A DNA stretch of 64,000 nucleotides from Semisulcospira habei (GCA_036245525.1 BTPG01000005.1:207622682-207686681); one strand, 5' to 3'; counted from the stretch's first letter, positions 33,610-45,176 are shown. A program made the numbers and translations. The notes: generated by a model from the sequence alone, not told the origin.

Positions 33610-33613
33610 TTAT

Positions 33614-33808
33614 TTGACCCATTTAGCCCTGAAGCACTACAGCAGAAGCTAGATCAACCAAGATAATGCAAAGGTTGCGGCATCAAGCGCCAAGCTAATC
33701 TGACACTACCCTTGAATATCATGGTCGACCCATCTCCTATGAATGGTACGAAGTCGCTAGGGGCAGTTCAAACACTCGGGAAATGCGTCCTTGGGGTTAA
33801 ATGGGTTA
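33614..33808. repeat. A-family MITE, decayed left arm
   Basis: TTTGACCCATTTAGCCC to GGGGTTAAATGGGTTAA (33805-33808). The right core arm AGCTAATCTGACACTACCC is present; the left is scrambled. Confidence 0.75.
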
Positions 33809-33962
33809 ATAAGTGCCGTTGTACGTTCTCTCCACACTTGCACAATATTTACTAAGCTCAACAAAGACACTTGGGGAAGATCCGGCAACTTTCAATCATA
33901 CACGTAGTAACCACGAAATCACACCCTAAACTTGACGAACTTCTTGAGCCAGCCTCGGTAAA

Positions 33963-34027
33963 CAAGATGCACAGATTCTCATGAGCCCCTGCAATTGAAG
34001 GGGCTCATAAGAATCTATGCACCTTGC
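33963..34027. repeat. E-type hairpin
   Basis: CAAGATGCACAGATTCTCATG opposite CATAAGAATCTATGCACCTTG; GATGCA/TGCACC are mirrored departures. Confidence 0.85.
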
Positions 34028-34180
34028 AGACGGGAAGATTTTCATAGACACTTAAAATACTAGATCCGGCAAGTCAGTCTGCCCCCATATCGCTCAGCGA
34101 CACTGCAGAACCTTTGTTCTAATGCGCTTCTCTGAAAAGGACCTCAATTTATCTCCGTATCTCCTTCCCGTTACGTAAAA

Positions 34181-34254
34181 GGTCCTCGGGCCGACGTCGA
34201 TGGTAGTCGGCCCGCGCTGCGCGGGCCGACTACCACCAACGTCGGCCCGATGGG
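34181..34254. repeat. H3 hairpin
   Basis: GGTCCTCGGGCCGACGTCGA..GTCGGCCCGCGC mirrored by GCGCGGGCCGAC..ACGTCGGCCCGA. Confidence 0.85.
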
Positions 34255-34396
34255 ATATGCCTTACTGGGATCTTCCTTGTTTCAAGTCAACGACACGCCG
34301 GGGCAAGAATGTGGTTGTCCTAAAGCCCACTCGCTCCTGCAGTGAAAAGTGCACGTTGTGACATGCATTATCATCAGATTACTGGGTTGAAAAAAA

Positions 34397-34431
<35 letters not shown>

Positions 34432-34632
34432 ACAGATACGCAGTGATGCGCGCACACACGCACAATAATAAATCTTCGCGGCACACGTAAACTGACACGA
34501 AACCTGTAGGATGCATTGTGTCGGGGACCACAAAGGCAAAACGACAACACAACAAACAAATCGACTGGAGCGATGGAGCACGACAACGCAAACGCAACTT
34601 ACTGCACCGACGCAACTGAACAACAAAAGGGT

Positions 34633-34745
34633 TTAAAACCCTTTGGCTGGCGGGAAAAGGTGAACACCACCAAACTGCGAGAGGTATAGATCCTCATGAG
34701 CCCCCGCAATCGCGGGGGCTCATGAGGATCTATGCCTCTTGCTGA
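34633..34745. repeat. E-family MITE in unit 1
   Basis: TTAAAACCCTTTGGCTGGCGGG then hairpin GAGAGGTATAGATCCTCATG / CATGAGGATCTATGCCTCTTG. The right terminus is not clear. Confidence 0.78.
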
Positions 34746-35649
34746 GACAAATATGAACAAAGATTTCAAAACTGAACAAGATGCATGCCCACTGGTCACA
34801 AAACTGCTGAGGTTCTAAAGGATGTGCAGACTGCGAGGCGTGAACTAAGGGAAGCAATTCAATTTATTAGTAACAGCACGAACAAAAATGGTCAAAGCGA
34901 AATTACTCCCCCCCCCCCCCCCCCTTTTTTTTTTTTTAAAGCCGCAGATGGAGCAGACACACTGAATATCTTATTTTCCGCCGATTTGAACATAATTATT
35001 TACAAATAAATGAAAATTATTTAACCTGATTGTACTAAAAAGAACAAAATATTTTCCTTCATCTTCGCTTGAGAAATTAAAATCTAGATACATTGGCAGG
35101 GTATTGAACAATTTTACACATTGACACACCAATGCCCTCAACCCCTCTCCGCATTCATTTCAAAGTTTTCCACAAGCAGGGACATACTCTAACTTTTGAA
35201 ATCCTAGATTTTAAACACCTGACAAAAAATTACTTCAGAAAAACTTCCTGACGTTGATGGCATTGGCAGTCGGCCCGCGCGCAGTTGTGTGCGGACCGAC
35301 TACCATCAACGTCGACCTTATAAGCTATTGCTTACTGGGATCTTCCTTGTTTCAACGACACACTGGGGCAGAAGGCGTAGCAAGAATGTGGTTGTCCTAT
35401 AGCTCACTTTTTTATATAGTGATAAGTGCAGGTTGCGACATGCATTATCATTAGATGTACTGGGTTGAGAAAAACAGACACGCACACACACACACGCTGA
35501 CAGATATGCACTGATGCGCACACACACACAATAATAAATCTTTGCAGCACACGTAAGCTGACATGAACGTCTGGAGTGGGTTGCATAATTATACAATGCT
35601 TGCTTATAACGCTAAGACAATGCATAGTGCTAAGATGGCTGACACCACA

Positions 35650-35833
35650 GCAAGATACGGATCGACCATGATAGTTCAAGGGTGACGCCAGAATAGCTTG
35701 GCGCCTATGGGCGCCAAGCTATTCTGGCATCAACCTTGAACTATCATGGTCAATCTGTGTCCTGCACTGCAATGCAGTCTTCAGAGAACAACGGCAAAAT
35801 TTGGGGATTTCGGTGTTGGGGAAGAATGAGTTA
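35650..35833. repeat. B-family MITE, left-truncated
   Basis: Core GACCATGATAGTTCAAGGGTG / ATCAACCTTGAACTATCATGG with right end GGGAAGAATGAGTTAG. GCTAAGACAATGC(A/T)TAGTGC flanks the area at about 35612 and 35840. Confidence 0.8.
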
Positions 35834-35929
35834 GCGCGCTAAGACAATGCTTAGTGCTAAGATGGCTGACTTAGCCGAGTCGAGCTTAAATTTAAGGACG
35901 ATACCCCCCTTGCTTAGGGCCGTTCTTAG

Positions 35930-36235
35930 CTAGCGATCAAGCTTAGCTGACGCCGCACCACTTCTCACACAAGAGTATCTCTGTTGTGTACAACGCCGAT
36001 TTTGCAGTGGCTGACAGTATGAGGATGCAGAAAGCTTTTGTACAGAGTAGATATCTTTCACACTTACCATTTTCCCCACAGTCATTATTTTCAGTTCGTT
36101 CAACAAAATCCATGATACTTCAGACACGCAGACCGTATGCGTCATCGCCGATTGCAAAATCTTGTGGCCGTTTACTAACACTGTGTAATCATGACCGGAG
36201 ACTATAACAATTCTGATACTGTGTATGTTCTGCAT
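35930..36235 (-). other. Unsupported 101-codon open frame
   Basis: Begins MQNIHSIRIVIVSGHD. No family is recognised and no splice-linked exon is seen; it lies in the insertion that interrupts duplication unit 2. Listed only because it is the longest unexplained frame between 34 and 38 kb. Confidence 0.12.
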
Positions 36236-36770
36236 GTCACCTGTTCAGTGAGAGTGCGAACTTTGTGTCTGAAAAAATGAACGATTTTCTGATCTGACTC
36301 TCCAATTTTCTGTCTACTGATGCTGCCCAAGGCTGAACTTTGAGTCGCCATTGCCCCATGCCTCGGCCCGCGTGCACTGCGTGTGTATATGCAGACGGTC
36401 GCAGGCTGAGAAACTAAAATAGTGCATCTTCATTAGTCAGTTGTTACCGCATATGGGGAACCCCGCTAGGGGCTAAAAATAAGAGGTCTGACCTTGGGCT
36501 ATAGCAAAGTTTTTATGCTACGCCGCCCCATACAACACAAAACTTTCGCGCACAAAGAATTTCTTTACTAAGCACGGAAAGCACTAAGGCGGAGAACTTA
36601 CGGCTCACTATTTAAGATCGCTACATGCAATCCACCCCTTGACCTGTAGACTTCATTGTGTCTTCGCCCACAAACAAAAGCAAAATGACAACACAACAAC
36701 AAAAATCGACTGGAGTGATGAAACAAGACAACGCAAACACAATACTGCACCGACGCAAACAACAAAAGGA

Positions 36771-36880
36771 TTAATCCCTTGGCTGCCGGGAAAAGGTGAA
36801 CACCAAACTGCGAGAGGTATAGATCCTCACGAGCCCCCGCAATTGCGGGGGCTCATGAGGATCTATGCCTCTTGCTGAGA
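36771..36880. repeat. E-family MITE in unit 2
   Basis: TTAATCCCTTGGCTGCCGGG then GAGAGGTATAGATCCTCACG / CATGAGGATCTATGCCTCTTG. Confidence 0.8.
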
Positions 36881-37274
36881 CCAACATGAACAAAGATTTC
36901 AAAACTTAACAAGATGCATGTCCACTTGTCACAAAATAAAACAGCTACTGAAGGTTCAGAAAGGTTGTGCAGGCTGAGGCATGGACTAAGGGAAGTAATC
37001 CAATTTATTAGTACCGCACGAACAAAAATGGTCAAAAGCGAAATTACTCCCCCTATCAAATCCGCAAATGGAGCAGAGGCACTGAATTTCTTATTTAACG
37101 CTGATTTGAACATAATTATTTACAATTAAACAAAAAATTACTTAACTTGATTGTACTAAAAAGATAAAAATATCTATCTTCGCTTGAAAACCTAAAATCT
37201 AGATACACTGGCAGGGTATTTATGTAAAAATTTTACACATTGACACACCAATGCCCCAAACCCCACTCCACATT

Positions 37275-38318
37275 CTTTTTCTCTTTTTTTAATTGAAAAG
37301 TATTTATTGAACAGATACAGACTTTCCACTTCAATGCACATACTACAGTACATTTACGTTTGCATACATGTAGTCACGCACAGACAGTTCTGTACGTAAG
37401 CTTTTCAAATTCAAATTCAAAAACTTTATTGTGTCAGTCTAGCAGACAAATTTTCTTTTGTTGGGATCACATGCGCGCGTAAGGTTTTAGCCAGATTATG
37501 ACAATCATGAAAAAAAAAAAAACAACAAAAAAAACAAACCTTCAGACACCACTTTTAAGCGCAAGCACACTGCAAGAACTTATAGAACTGTTCTACTTCT
37601 AGACACTCAGACTATACATTCTGTCCCCACTTCATGTACCCTCACCACAGTATGTGTCATAGCTTCTCTGTCACTACCAGGTATTTCAAAATACATGTAC
37701 ACAGGCCATGTACATCTACTGAAACATGTTTTTTAACATCCCAGCACGTCAAAATATCTTGCAATTACAGATTGTAATATGTAAACCAATGGTATTAACA
37801 CCTTCATTGCTGAGAAAAAGCAAACACAATGCAACTGCAAGAGACATGGATCCCTATGAGCATTTGACACCAACCTGAAACCATATTAGGTGAAGCTCTT
37901 CGACAAAAAAAAAAACCAAGAAAAAAACAAAAAAGGATTTTAGAAACAAGCTGCATCCCCTGGCAATGAGGGGGTCAATACAACGTGTGTTTTCAAGGGT
38001 GGTGCCAGGATAGCTTGACGCCCATGGGTGCCAAGCTATCCTGGCACCACCATTGAAGTATGTTTATTGGGACTAACTACAGGTTAGCAACAAGTGGCAA
38101 TTTCAAATTACAAACTCAACTCAAACACTTCACTGTGAGATGCAGTGTACTTCTAACATGAATGCGAGTTCCAGGAAATCGCCATCTATAATTATGTACC
38201 AAATGCACATTATCTGAAAATGGAAAAACATTTCTTTTCTTTTTTTCTTTTTTACACTACAGATATTTTTAAAATATGGTCTGTGTTGTGCCATTTTCCC
38301 TGTGCTCATGTGCAAATT
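37275..38318. other. 1-kb insertion in duplication unit 2
   Basis: It starts with a T-rich tract and GTATTTATTGAACAGATACAG, as a minus-strand poly(A) end would look. It contains a decayed E element (37801-37975) and a core hairpin (37985-38065). There is no protein. Origin unknown; a retrocopied UTR is one possibility. Confidence 0.35.
37985..38065. repeat. Isolated A/B/D-type core hairpin
   Basis: TTTTCAAGGGTGGTGCCAGGA mirrored by TCCTGGCACCACCATTGAA; the CAGGATAGC/GCTATCCTG change is in both arms. No TTAA ends are visible. Confidence 0.78.
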
Positions 38319-38870
38319 TATTTCAAAGTTTTTCACAAGCAGAAACATGCTCAAACTTTTGAAATCCTAAATTTTAAACACCGCACGAAAAATTATTTTC
38401 AGAAAAACTCATAGTACAGTTGCAAGTATTGTTTACGATTCTAAAATTTGGACCAGTTTGAAAGCCCACTACTGCTGTAACTGTTCAAAGATACACTTCT
38501 ATAACTGATGGTTACAAAACGCAACACACATCTAGTTATGGTTTATTTAGACACAGGAAAATCCAGTTCAGCACACCTCGTCTTTATATCAAGTAACCTG
38601 ACAATGACTTTACTCGGTTCTAGAAATACGACACTTTCAGTACGAGAAACAGCTAAAAATAAACGGCCATGAACAATAAATAAGTGCAATTATGCGTGTG
38701 CTTTTCCTGCGTCTCCAAACTGCTGTTAAAGTTCATTACGTGTGTTGACAAGGCATAACAAACACAAATGGTGCTGAATGTGTCTTCAGATTTATGCGTA
38801 ATGGTACTTTAAGTGTTGTGAAAAGTAGAGACATTGTGGGCATATAGTTCAAGGGTTGTACCTAGGATGG

Positions 38871-38975
38871 TTAATCCCTTGACTGCTACAAGTTTCCGAT
38901 AGAGTTCGGCTGAAAGGCGCATAACTACGCATCTTTTCTGTCGAACGGTATTGTCTGCAGCGGTCACGGGGTTAA
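38871..38975. repeat. Small TTAA element (105 bp)
   Basis: TTAATCCCTTGACTGCTAC to GCAGCGGTCACGGGGTTAA, with E-like termini but no E hairpin. 38411-38870 and 38980-39250 show no gene apart from a core-arm remnant at 39162-39195. Confidence 0.75.
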
Positions 38976-39254
38976 TCTGCCAAATTCAAATATCTTTATT
39001 ATCCATTAAATATATTAGTATAAAATGGAAATCTGTCTTCGGCTCACAAACACGAACAAGCAATTAAACACATATTTAAATAAAAATCCCTCCCCGCGCC
39101 TGTTATAATCAATAATCCTTGCCGAATCACATTCTATTTCTATTGATCAGATTGAATCACTGCCAAGCTAATCTGGCATTACTCTTCAACTATCGAGGAC
39201 AATACCACTCCCACAGTTGGTGTTTACACGCACCTTCCAATGCTAGTACAATCC

Positions 39255-39471
39255 TTAACCCCTTCACTGCAGAGAAAAAAATGAACATCACTGAAACGAA
39301 AGAGGTATAGATTCTCATGAGCCCCCGCAGTTGCGGGGGCTCATGAGGCTCTATGCCTCTTGCAAAAACGAATGCCTGTCCACGTTCCTTTGACAGTGGC
39401 GACTTTTGGTCAGTGAACAAACAAAACATTTTAGAAACAAAAAATACGTACAGTGGCAGAGAAGGGGTTAA
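39255..39471. repeat. E-family TTAA MITE, complete
   Basis: TTAACCCCTTCACTGCAGAG to GTGGCAGAGAAGGGGTTAA; hairpin GAAAGAGGTATAGATTCTCATG / CATGAGGCTCTATGCCTCTTG. The best-preserved copy for defining family E termini. Confidence 0.92.
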
Positions 39472-39524
39472 AGAGGCTGTCACCAATGTTTATGGTTGGC
39501 AAAAATATTTTAAAAAAGCAAAAG

Positions 39525-39747
39525 TTAACCCATATCATACCGACGCTAAAAGCTTCAAATTTGTACACTGCCATATGCAAGCTACATTATTATAATTATA
39601 GTACTTACAGATAAGGACATAGACCAATGGCTTTAGTTCAAGAGTGGCGCCAGAATAGCTTGGCGCCTAGCTATTCTGGCACTACCCTTGAACTATTTTA
39701 GTCAAACTTATTTCACACACTGGTGTATTCCGAATGATAAGGGTTAA
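39525..39747. repeat. D2-family TTAA MITE, complete
   Basis: TTAACCCATATCATACCGA to TCCGAATGATAAGGGTTAA. Core AGTTCAAGAGTGGCGCCAGA / TCTGGCACTACCCTTGAACT. A second copy at 54311-54534 is inverted. 39750-40210 shows no gene. Confidence 0.9.
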
Positions 39748-40216
39748 AAAATTTTTTTTAAAAACTCACCTTATACAGCAGCTCTTTCGATGGCTGAAGT
39801 AGGAATACACAGAGCCAAGATGACCTGGGGCAACTACCAGGCAGGGAATGGTAGTCTGGTGCACGCGCTTTCCACAGGTATCCACATTACACGCCCAAGC
39901 TGGTAATCCAAAGGGTACTTCCCACGTGTGCACTGGCAATTCAAAATTATCCGCCCAGAACAGGTACGCGCGTTCATGGGATCCGCACTGCACGAGAGGT
40001 ATCCGGAGGACAAATCCGCTAGCGTGTAGTATCCTTCATCCACAAGAAAACGCACAATCCAGGTTGGTTAATCTGCATGTTGCATCTTTCACCCACACAA
40101 GAACACGCAGGCACAGTAATCCAGACGATGGTCTAGAAATCCACGTTGCCCAAGCCAGGTAATCCCGGCACTGGTGTGAAGATCAAGTACAGGCATATGC
40201 AGTACCCGTTTTTGTG

Positions 40217-40283
40217 TGCTAGTGTGTGATTTTGGGCCCCGACAGCTCCAGGTTGCAAGGACAAAATCACTGACCATCACACA
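40217..40283. repeat. Hairpin, GTGATTTTGG type
   Basis: AGTGTGTGATTTTGGGCCCC opposite GGACAAAATCACTGACCATCA; resembles 48426-48480. Confidence 0.6.
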
Positions 40284-40284
40284 T

Positions 40285-40440
40285 TTTTAGCCCCGACGCA
40301 TTACAGCAGGAGATGGATCGAACATAATTCAAGGGTAATGCATTACCCTTGAATTATCATGGTCGATCCATCTCCTGCAACCAATACAGTTGTTAGCGGA
40401 CACCTCCAGATTGCGGCTGTGGGGTCAAATCGGTCAACGT
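40285..40440. repeat. A-family MITE with collapsed core
   Basis: The core is cut to AATTCAAGGGTAATGCATTACCC then TTGAATTATC, a shorter but still symmetric palindrome. The ends have decayed (TTTTTAGCCCC; GGGGTCAAATCGGTCAA). Confidence 0.8.
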
Positions 40441-40596
40441 GTCAGAAGTCTGTGCTGTATGCCCAACCCACATACAATTTTCAAACCACGTCTTGCGTCA
40501 GATTCATTTCATTATTGTACCATTCTCACTCATGCTTGGTTACAGTAAACACAGCAGAACCTGTATTTAACAACTCCCCTCGAGAGATAACCTGTT

Positions 40597-40664
40597 ATCA
40601 AAGACCATCATTTAGGTGGCCGCAGTCAGGTAAAATGGGTCTTTAATGACGGGCGACACTTTGT
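40597..40664. repeat. Relative of the 42.2-kb repeat unit
   Basis: CAAAGACCATCATTTAGGTGGC and GGGTCTTTAATGACGGGCGAC resemble the 69-bp units and their downstream partner. Confidence 0.55.
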
Positions 40665-40920
40665 GACCTTCAAGGCTTCTCTTGAGAGCGCCTGTCGTTT
40701 ACGACCACTTTGCTTGCAAAACGGGTTCTACAGTATACATATGTAGACATCTACAAGTGGTTCTTCCCGAGTGTATTTACACATGCAAACTTTCGTTCGT
40801 CTTTCCTTCCACTAGAGACGACATAAATTGAATTCACTCGATAGCTTTAGATGAGCGTTTCCGTAGTCCTGATGTGGATCATTGTAAATAGTCTTTGTCA
40901 CAAAACTTTGATGGCTAATT

Positions 40921-41270
40921 CAGAAGTTTAATCTCCAAGGTCCCATTTCTCAAATTTTTGGAGGTGTTGCCTAATGCATGGGTGGGCCCGAAAAAGTTGA
41001 ATCCTGAAGCGAGGGTTTTGGGGCACTTTTTAAAGTGAAAAAAAATAAATAAAAAAAATAAACAAATTAATCCGGAAATCCGGCTGTAGCCGGAAAAGTC
41101 CCTCACATGCTAATGACTATGTACCAGTTGTAGGAGATGGATCGACCATAATTCAAGGGTAGTGCCAGATGAGCTTGGCACCCTCAGGCGCCAAGCTCAT
41201 CTGGCACTACCCTTGAATTATCATGGTCCATCCATCTCCTGCTGTAGGGACTCGGGGCTAAATGGGTTAA
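40921..41270. repeat. A-family MITE with 130-bp insertion
   Basis: Left flank AAGGTCCCATTTCTCAAATTT..TGCCTAATG, then an unrelated insert (about 40980-41110), then CTAATGACTATGTACCAG and the core, ending GGGGCTAAATGGGTTAA (41267-41270). 41275-42230 shows no gene. Confidence 0.8.
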
Positions 41271-42239
41271 CAATTGACAAATAGTAAATCAAATTTTACA
41301 GTGGCATCTTGAAAGACCCCCCCCAATACTCCATACTACAATACATAAAATCTACGTCCGACCCCACACCAACCCATCATCATGTATAAGATGGAAAAAC
41401 AGCCATCAGAGCATTATAAAAGTCAGGATGCCATAAGATCTTAATGCAGTTTTTAGTCACTTGATTATTAGGGCAGTAAAGAAACGATGTTTTAAAAAAC
41501 TGTCCTTTTCAGAGAAAATGATGGTGAATGGATCAGTGCATGGACTCTCAGAGCGGCTGCGACCACAAGACACAGACTGAGATCTGTGTTTCAAACCAAG
41601 CATCATCCACACCACACGTCCGGCAAACAGCCATCATCATCGAGTCATCGCACAAACAGGATCATGGACATAGGTGAAGAAGTGAGAAAGTAAAAACAAA
41701 GGAAAACACTTGAAAGAGAAAGAAAATAAGAATGCTGTTTTTTTTTTCTCTTTCACACATTCAATGAAATTCCACAAAGACAACAAACAACATTTTTTTC
41801 TCATGTATTTCTCCTTTAAAAAAAGCAATGCAACAGTGACGCAACAAAATGTACAACAAGCTGATTTTGCTGTCCTTTATGACCTCCTATTATGCACGTC
41901 ACAATTTGCTTCCACAAAACAGTTAAAATTACTCTACGTAAATGAATGGTAATTCTATATTATTTTATGTTCAAGAAATAATGTACAAGCCTCACTCACA
42001 GTGCCAATAACAACAACAAAAAACAACAACATGCATATTATTGCATATAAAACAGGAAGAAACAACAAACCAGAAAGCAAAACAAGTTTCAACATAAGTA
42101 TCACAAAAGTCATTAAATCTGCTGCACCCTTTTCATGGTGTCAATCTTTGATGAGCTTCCAAGGGGGACTATGGATGCTGTTGTGGCATACACAGTTTCA
42201 ACCATCACTCTACTGTGCTCCAGCTAGGCTGTGCTACAG

Positions 42240-42515
42240 CAGTACCTGGCTTGGACTTATGAGAGATCACCCCGTCATTAAAGACCATCAGCTAGGTGGC
42301 TGTAGCCAGCAGTACCTGGCTTGGACTTATGAGAGATCACCCGTCATTAAAGACCATCAGCTAGGTGGCTGTAGCCAGCAGTACCTGGCTTGGACTTATG
42401 AGAGATCACCCGTCATTAAAGACCATCAGCTAGGTGGCTGTAGCCAGCAGTACCTGGCTTGGACTTATGAGAGATCACCCGTCATTAAAGACCATCAGCT
42501 AGGTGGCTGTAGCCA
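42240..42515. repeat. 69-bp tandem repeat, 4 copies
   Basis: CAGTACCTGGCTTGGACTTA starts at 42240, 42310, 42379 and 42448. 69 is a multiple of three, so a frame with a 23-residue repeat stays open (42001-42534), but the remainder of that frame is unremarkable and I do not regard it as a gene. Confidence 0.92.
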
Positions 42516-42530
42516 CCTAAATGATGGTCT

Positions 42531-42742
42531 TTAACCCTTTTAGCCCCAAGGTCCCATTCTCAAAGTTTGGAGGTGTTGCCTAATGACTATGTACCAGTTG
42601 CAGGAGATGGATTGACCATGATAATTCAAGGGTAGTGACAGATTAGCTTGGCACCTACAGGCGCCAAGCTAATCTGGCACTACCCTTGAATTATCATGGT
42701 CAATCCATCTCCTGCCGAGGGACTCGGGGCTAAGTGGGTTAA
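42531..42742. repeat. A-family TTAA MITE inserted in repeat DNA
   Basis: TTAACCCTTTTAGCCCC to GGGGCTAAGTGGGTTAA. Removing the element and one TTAA rejoins GATGGTCTTTAATGACAGGTG, the uninterrupted form expected from neighbouring repeats. Confidence 0.93.
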
Positions 42743-42784
42743 TGACAGGTGATCTCTCACACAGGTGTAGCCACCTAATGGTCT

Positions 42785-43053
42785 TTAACCCATTACATCC
42801 TGAGGCTGAGTTATTTAAAAAGTGCTTATTGTCCCAAGACGGCTATATTACAGATTAGGAGATAAATCAACCATTTTCGTTCAAAAGGTGGTGCCAGAAT
42901 AGCTTGGCGCCGGAGGCACCACCCTTGAGTAGCGTAGTCAAATTTATTCAATAATAATAATAAATAGTTTTTGTATAGCGCTGTTCTCTAGGAACACACT
43001 GGACTTGCTGCGCATTTTTCAAGCAAACTAGTGTATTGGGATGAAAAGGGTTG
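42785..43053. repeat. D-family TTAA MITE with SINE-tail insert
   Basis: TTAACCCATTACATCCTGA at the left, GGGATGAAAAGGGTTGA at the right. An (AAT)n tract with GTTTTTGTATAGCGCTGTTC (about 42950-43020) is inserted near the right end. 43055-43510 shows no gene. Confidence 0.82.
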
Positions 43054-43510
43054 ACACCTTTTGCCCTTGAAGTCTTCCCCTGAGAGAGGACCACTTCTTT
43101 CACGCCACACAAGTGGTTGCTGAACGCAGGTTATGCTGTGTATCCATAGTACAGTACAGTTAACCATCTGCCAAACCAACGTAGCCACCGAGTCAACATC
43201 CACAGTCTCCAACACATTCCCCCAAAGCCGTCATCTCAAAAACAGCAAAAACACACCACAAAGTTTTTTTCAAACAATTCATCACCGATCATAGTTTTTT
43301 TTTGTTTCCTTCGTCTGCCCTAGAATTGATGCCCCCACATGTAAGGTCAAAACTATATTCGATTCCTCAATGCAGCGTAGGCTGAAGACAAACAACACAG
43401 CACACTACGTACAGTCAGTCAACAGACAACGCTGTACTGCTGGCTAACTGTACACATTTAAAGCCAGCTTATCCCATGTCTGTTGAAACCCCACACTGTA
43501 CAAATCAAAT

Positions 43511-43724
43511 TTAACCCCTTCACTGCCAAGAAAAAGTGAAAACAATCCCGCTGCAAGAGACATAGATCCTCATGAGCCCCTGCAGTTGCTGGGGCTCATG
43601 AGGATCTAGGTCTCTTGCTGACACCAGTTTGTATCCACGTCGCTAGGATGGATGGAGCTCACTGGTACTGAATTAAAAAAGACTACTGAAAGAAATGTGT
43701 GATCACCGGCAGTAAAGGCGTTAA
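43511..43724. repeat. E-family TTAA MITE, complete
   Basis: TTAACCCCTTCACTGCCAAG to CACCGGCAGTAAAGGCGTTAA; hairpin AGAGACATAGATCCTCATG / CATGAGGATCTAGGTCTCT. Confidence 0.92.
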
Positions 43725-43906
43725 AAGCTTACCACTAAAGTTGCTTTAGAAAAAAAAAAGAGAAAATGATTCAGTTGTCAGCAAAAACCCTGCAATTGGC
43801 AAGACACAGAAAACACACAAATGTGCTTCATTGTAACTTCAAAATTGCTGCGTTTTACTAACAAAATTGTTTCCTACAAAGTAAAAAAAAATCTGTAATT
43901 CATAAC

Positions 43907-44123
43907 TTAGCTCATTCTGCCCGCGACACACCGCAGCAAGATAGGGCTCGACCGTGATAGTTCAAGGGTGGTGGCAGAATAGCTTGGCGCCTATAGGCGC
44001 CAAGCTATTCTGCCGCCGCCCCTGAACTATCATGGTCGATCTGTCTCCCGAATTGTAAAGCAGTCCTGAGAGGAAAACTCCAAAATGGGGGTATTTCGTA
44101 CCTCGGGCACAAAAATGAGTTAA
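43907..44123. repeat. B-family MITE
   Basis: TTAGCTCATTCTGCCCG to GGGCACAAAAATGAGTTAA. Core AAGGGTGGTGGCAGAATAGC / GCTATTCTGCCGCCGCCCC. Confidence 0.85.
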
Positions 44124-44250
44124 AGACCCCTCTAGAGTAGTACAGTACACAAGAGCATACAAGGTTCAGGCAACTAACCCATCGACAGGAAAGTCTGACA
44201 CATAAAAAAAAAAATCGTCATCATCATTGTTGTTTTTGCTATGACTACGA

Positions 44251-44637
44251 TTGATTGATTGTACATTGCTTAACGTCCCGACAGTAACAAGGCTTTCTCA
44301 GGACGTGCCTGCACTGCTTGTGAAAAAAAAAAAAAAATAAACAGAACATTGAATGTATGTCGCCAGCCGGTCAAATACGTTAAATAAACCTAACACATGG
44401 GGCTAAATAAAGCTAAGACCATTTAGCAACAAACATCCAATATCAAGAGCTACAGACAGTGCAGACAGTAGGGAGAGTTTTAAAAAGGCAAATACAGGTG
44501 AATGGACAAAGGGTAGACAGAAACACATGCCCCAGAATGGAGAGGAAAACCCACCCTGTGGGGCTGACCAGGGTGACCCTGGGAACTAAAAAATACCTAA
44601 CCCCACCCAAGTCCCCCAGGGCAGACACGGGTGGGGG
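44251..44637 (-). mobile_element. SINE-like retroposon R, copy 5
   Basis: GCTATGACTACGA flanks it exactly at 44238-44250 and 44638-44650, the clearest target duplication of the family (13 bp). Confidence 0.92.
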
Positions 44638-44664
44638 GCTATGACTACGAAATGCTAAACAGGG

Positions 44665-44735
44665 GTACCAAGCGGCACAGGTTCTCATCAGCCCACACGT
44701 CCATGGGGGCTCATGAGCATCTATGCCTTTTGCAA
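44665..44735. repeat. Decayed E-type hairpin
   Basis: AGCGGCACAGGTTCTCATCAG opposite CATGAGCATCTATGCCTTTTG. 44740-45070 shows no gene. Confidence 0.65.
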
Positions 44736-45072
44736 TTTAGTAGAGTTTGTTGAACTCTGACAGGAAAAGCTTATCAAAACGCTTTGCTTGTGTCAGGATT
44801 CAAGACAACAACAAAAAACCCTGTCAACAGGAAGAACAGTGATGAGTGTATTTCCTCAACTTCCGGTATCACAAAGATCACTCAGCAGTTCCCAAACTTC
44901 AACATCTTTGTCCATAAAAGGTCATGTTATTTGTGAGGGAAAAATAAGGAAGGAAAACTCAATCTAATTGGGCAAAAAAAACAAAAGAAATCTAACGTCC
45001 TATGTTGTACTGTACCAACAGACACAACGCATTTCATACCTCATCTCTTCTCCAGGACCAGTGACATAGAGC

Positions 45073-45176
45073 CTCAGCAAGAGGCATAGAGTCTCATAAG
45101 CCCCTTATGGATGCACATAAGCCCCTTATGGCTACAGCTGTAAGGGGCTTATGAGACTCTATGACTCTTGCTGACC
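45073..45176. repeat. E-type hairpin, variant sequence in both arms
   Basis: AGCAAGAGGCATAGAGTCTCA..TAAGCCCCTTA is mirrored by TAAGGGGCTTA..TGAGACTCTATGACTCTTGCT. Compared with the family (ATCCTCATGAGCCCCCGC) at least four positions differ and all are mirrored. The inner part is partly triplicated (ATAAGCCCCTTATGG). Confidence 0.9.

Larger units (their letters stand above)
34181..35250. repeat. Segmental duplication unit 1
   Basis: Order: H3 hairpin (34181-34254), GATCTTCCTTGTTTCAA block with (CA)n, GACAACACAACAAACAAATCG block, E MITE, CATAATTATTTACAAATAAA block, and TTTTGAAATCCTAGATTTTA block. All recur in order in 35250-38410. No coding potential. Confidence 0.85.
35250..38410. repeat. Segmental duplication unit 2, with two later insertions
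   Basis: It follows unit 1 directly in the same orientation. Homology is 35250-35575, 36640-37275 and 38318-38410; the intervals 35575-36640 and 37275-38318 have no partner in unit 1. The E MITE at 36771 is present in both units and so predates the duplication. Confidence 0.8.

Noticed and set aside
42001..42534. 177-codon frame with a 23-residue repeat (YLAWTYERSPVIKDHQLG)
   Set aside because: It is explained by a 69-bp tandem repeat whose length is a multiple of three; the non-repeat part is unremarkable.
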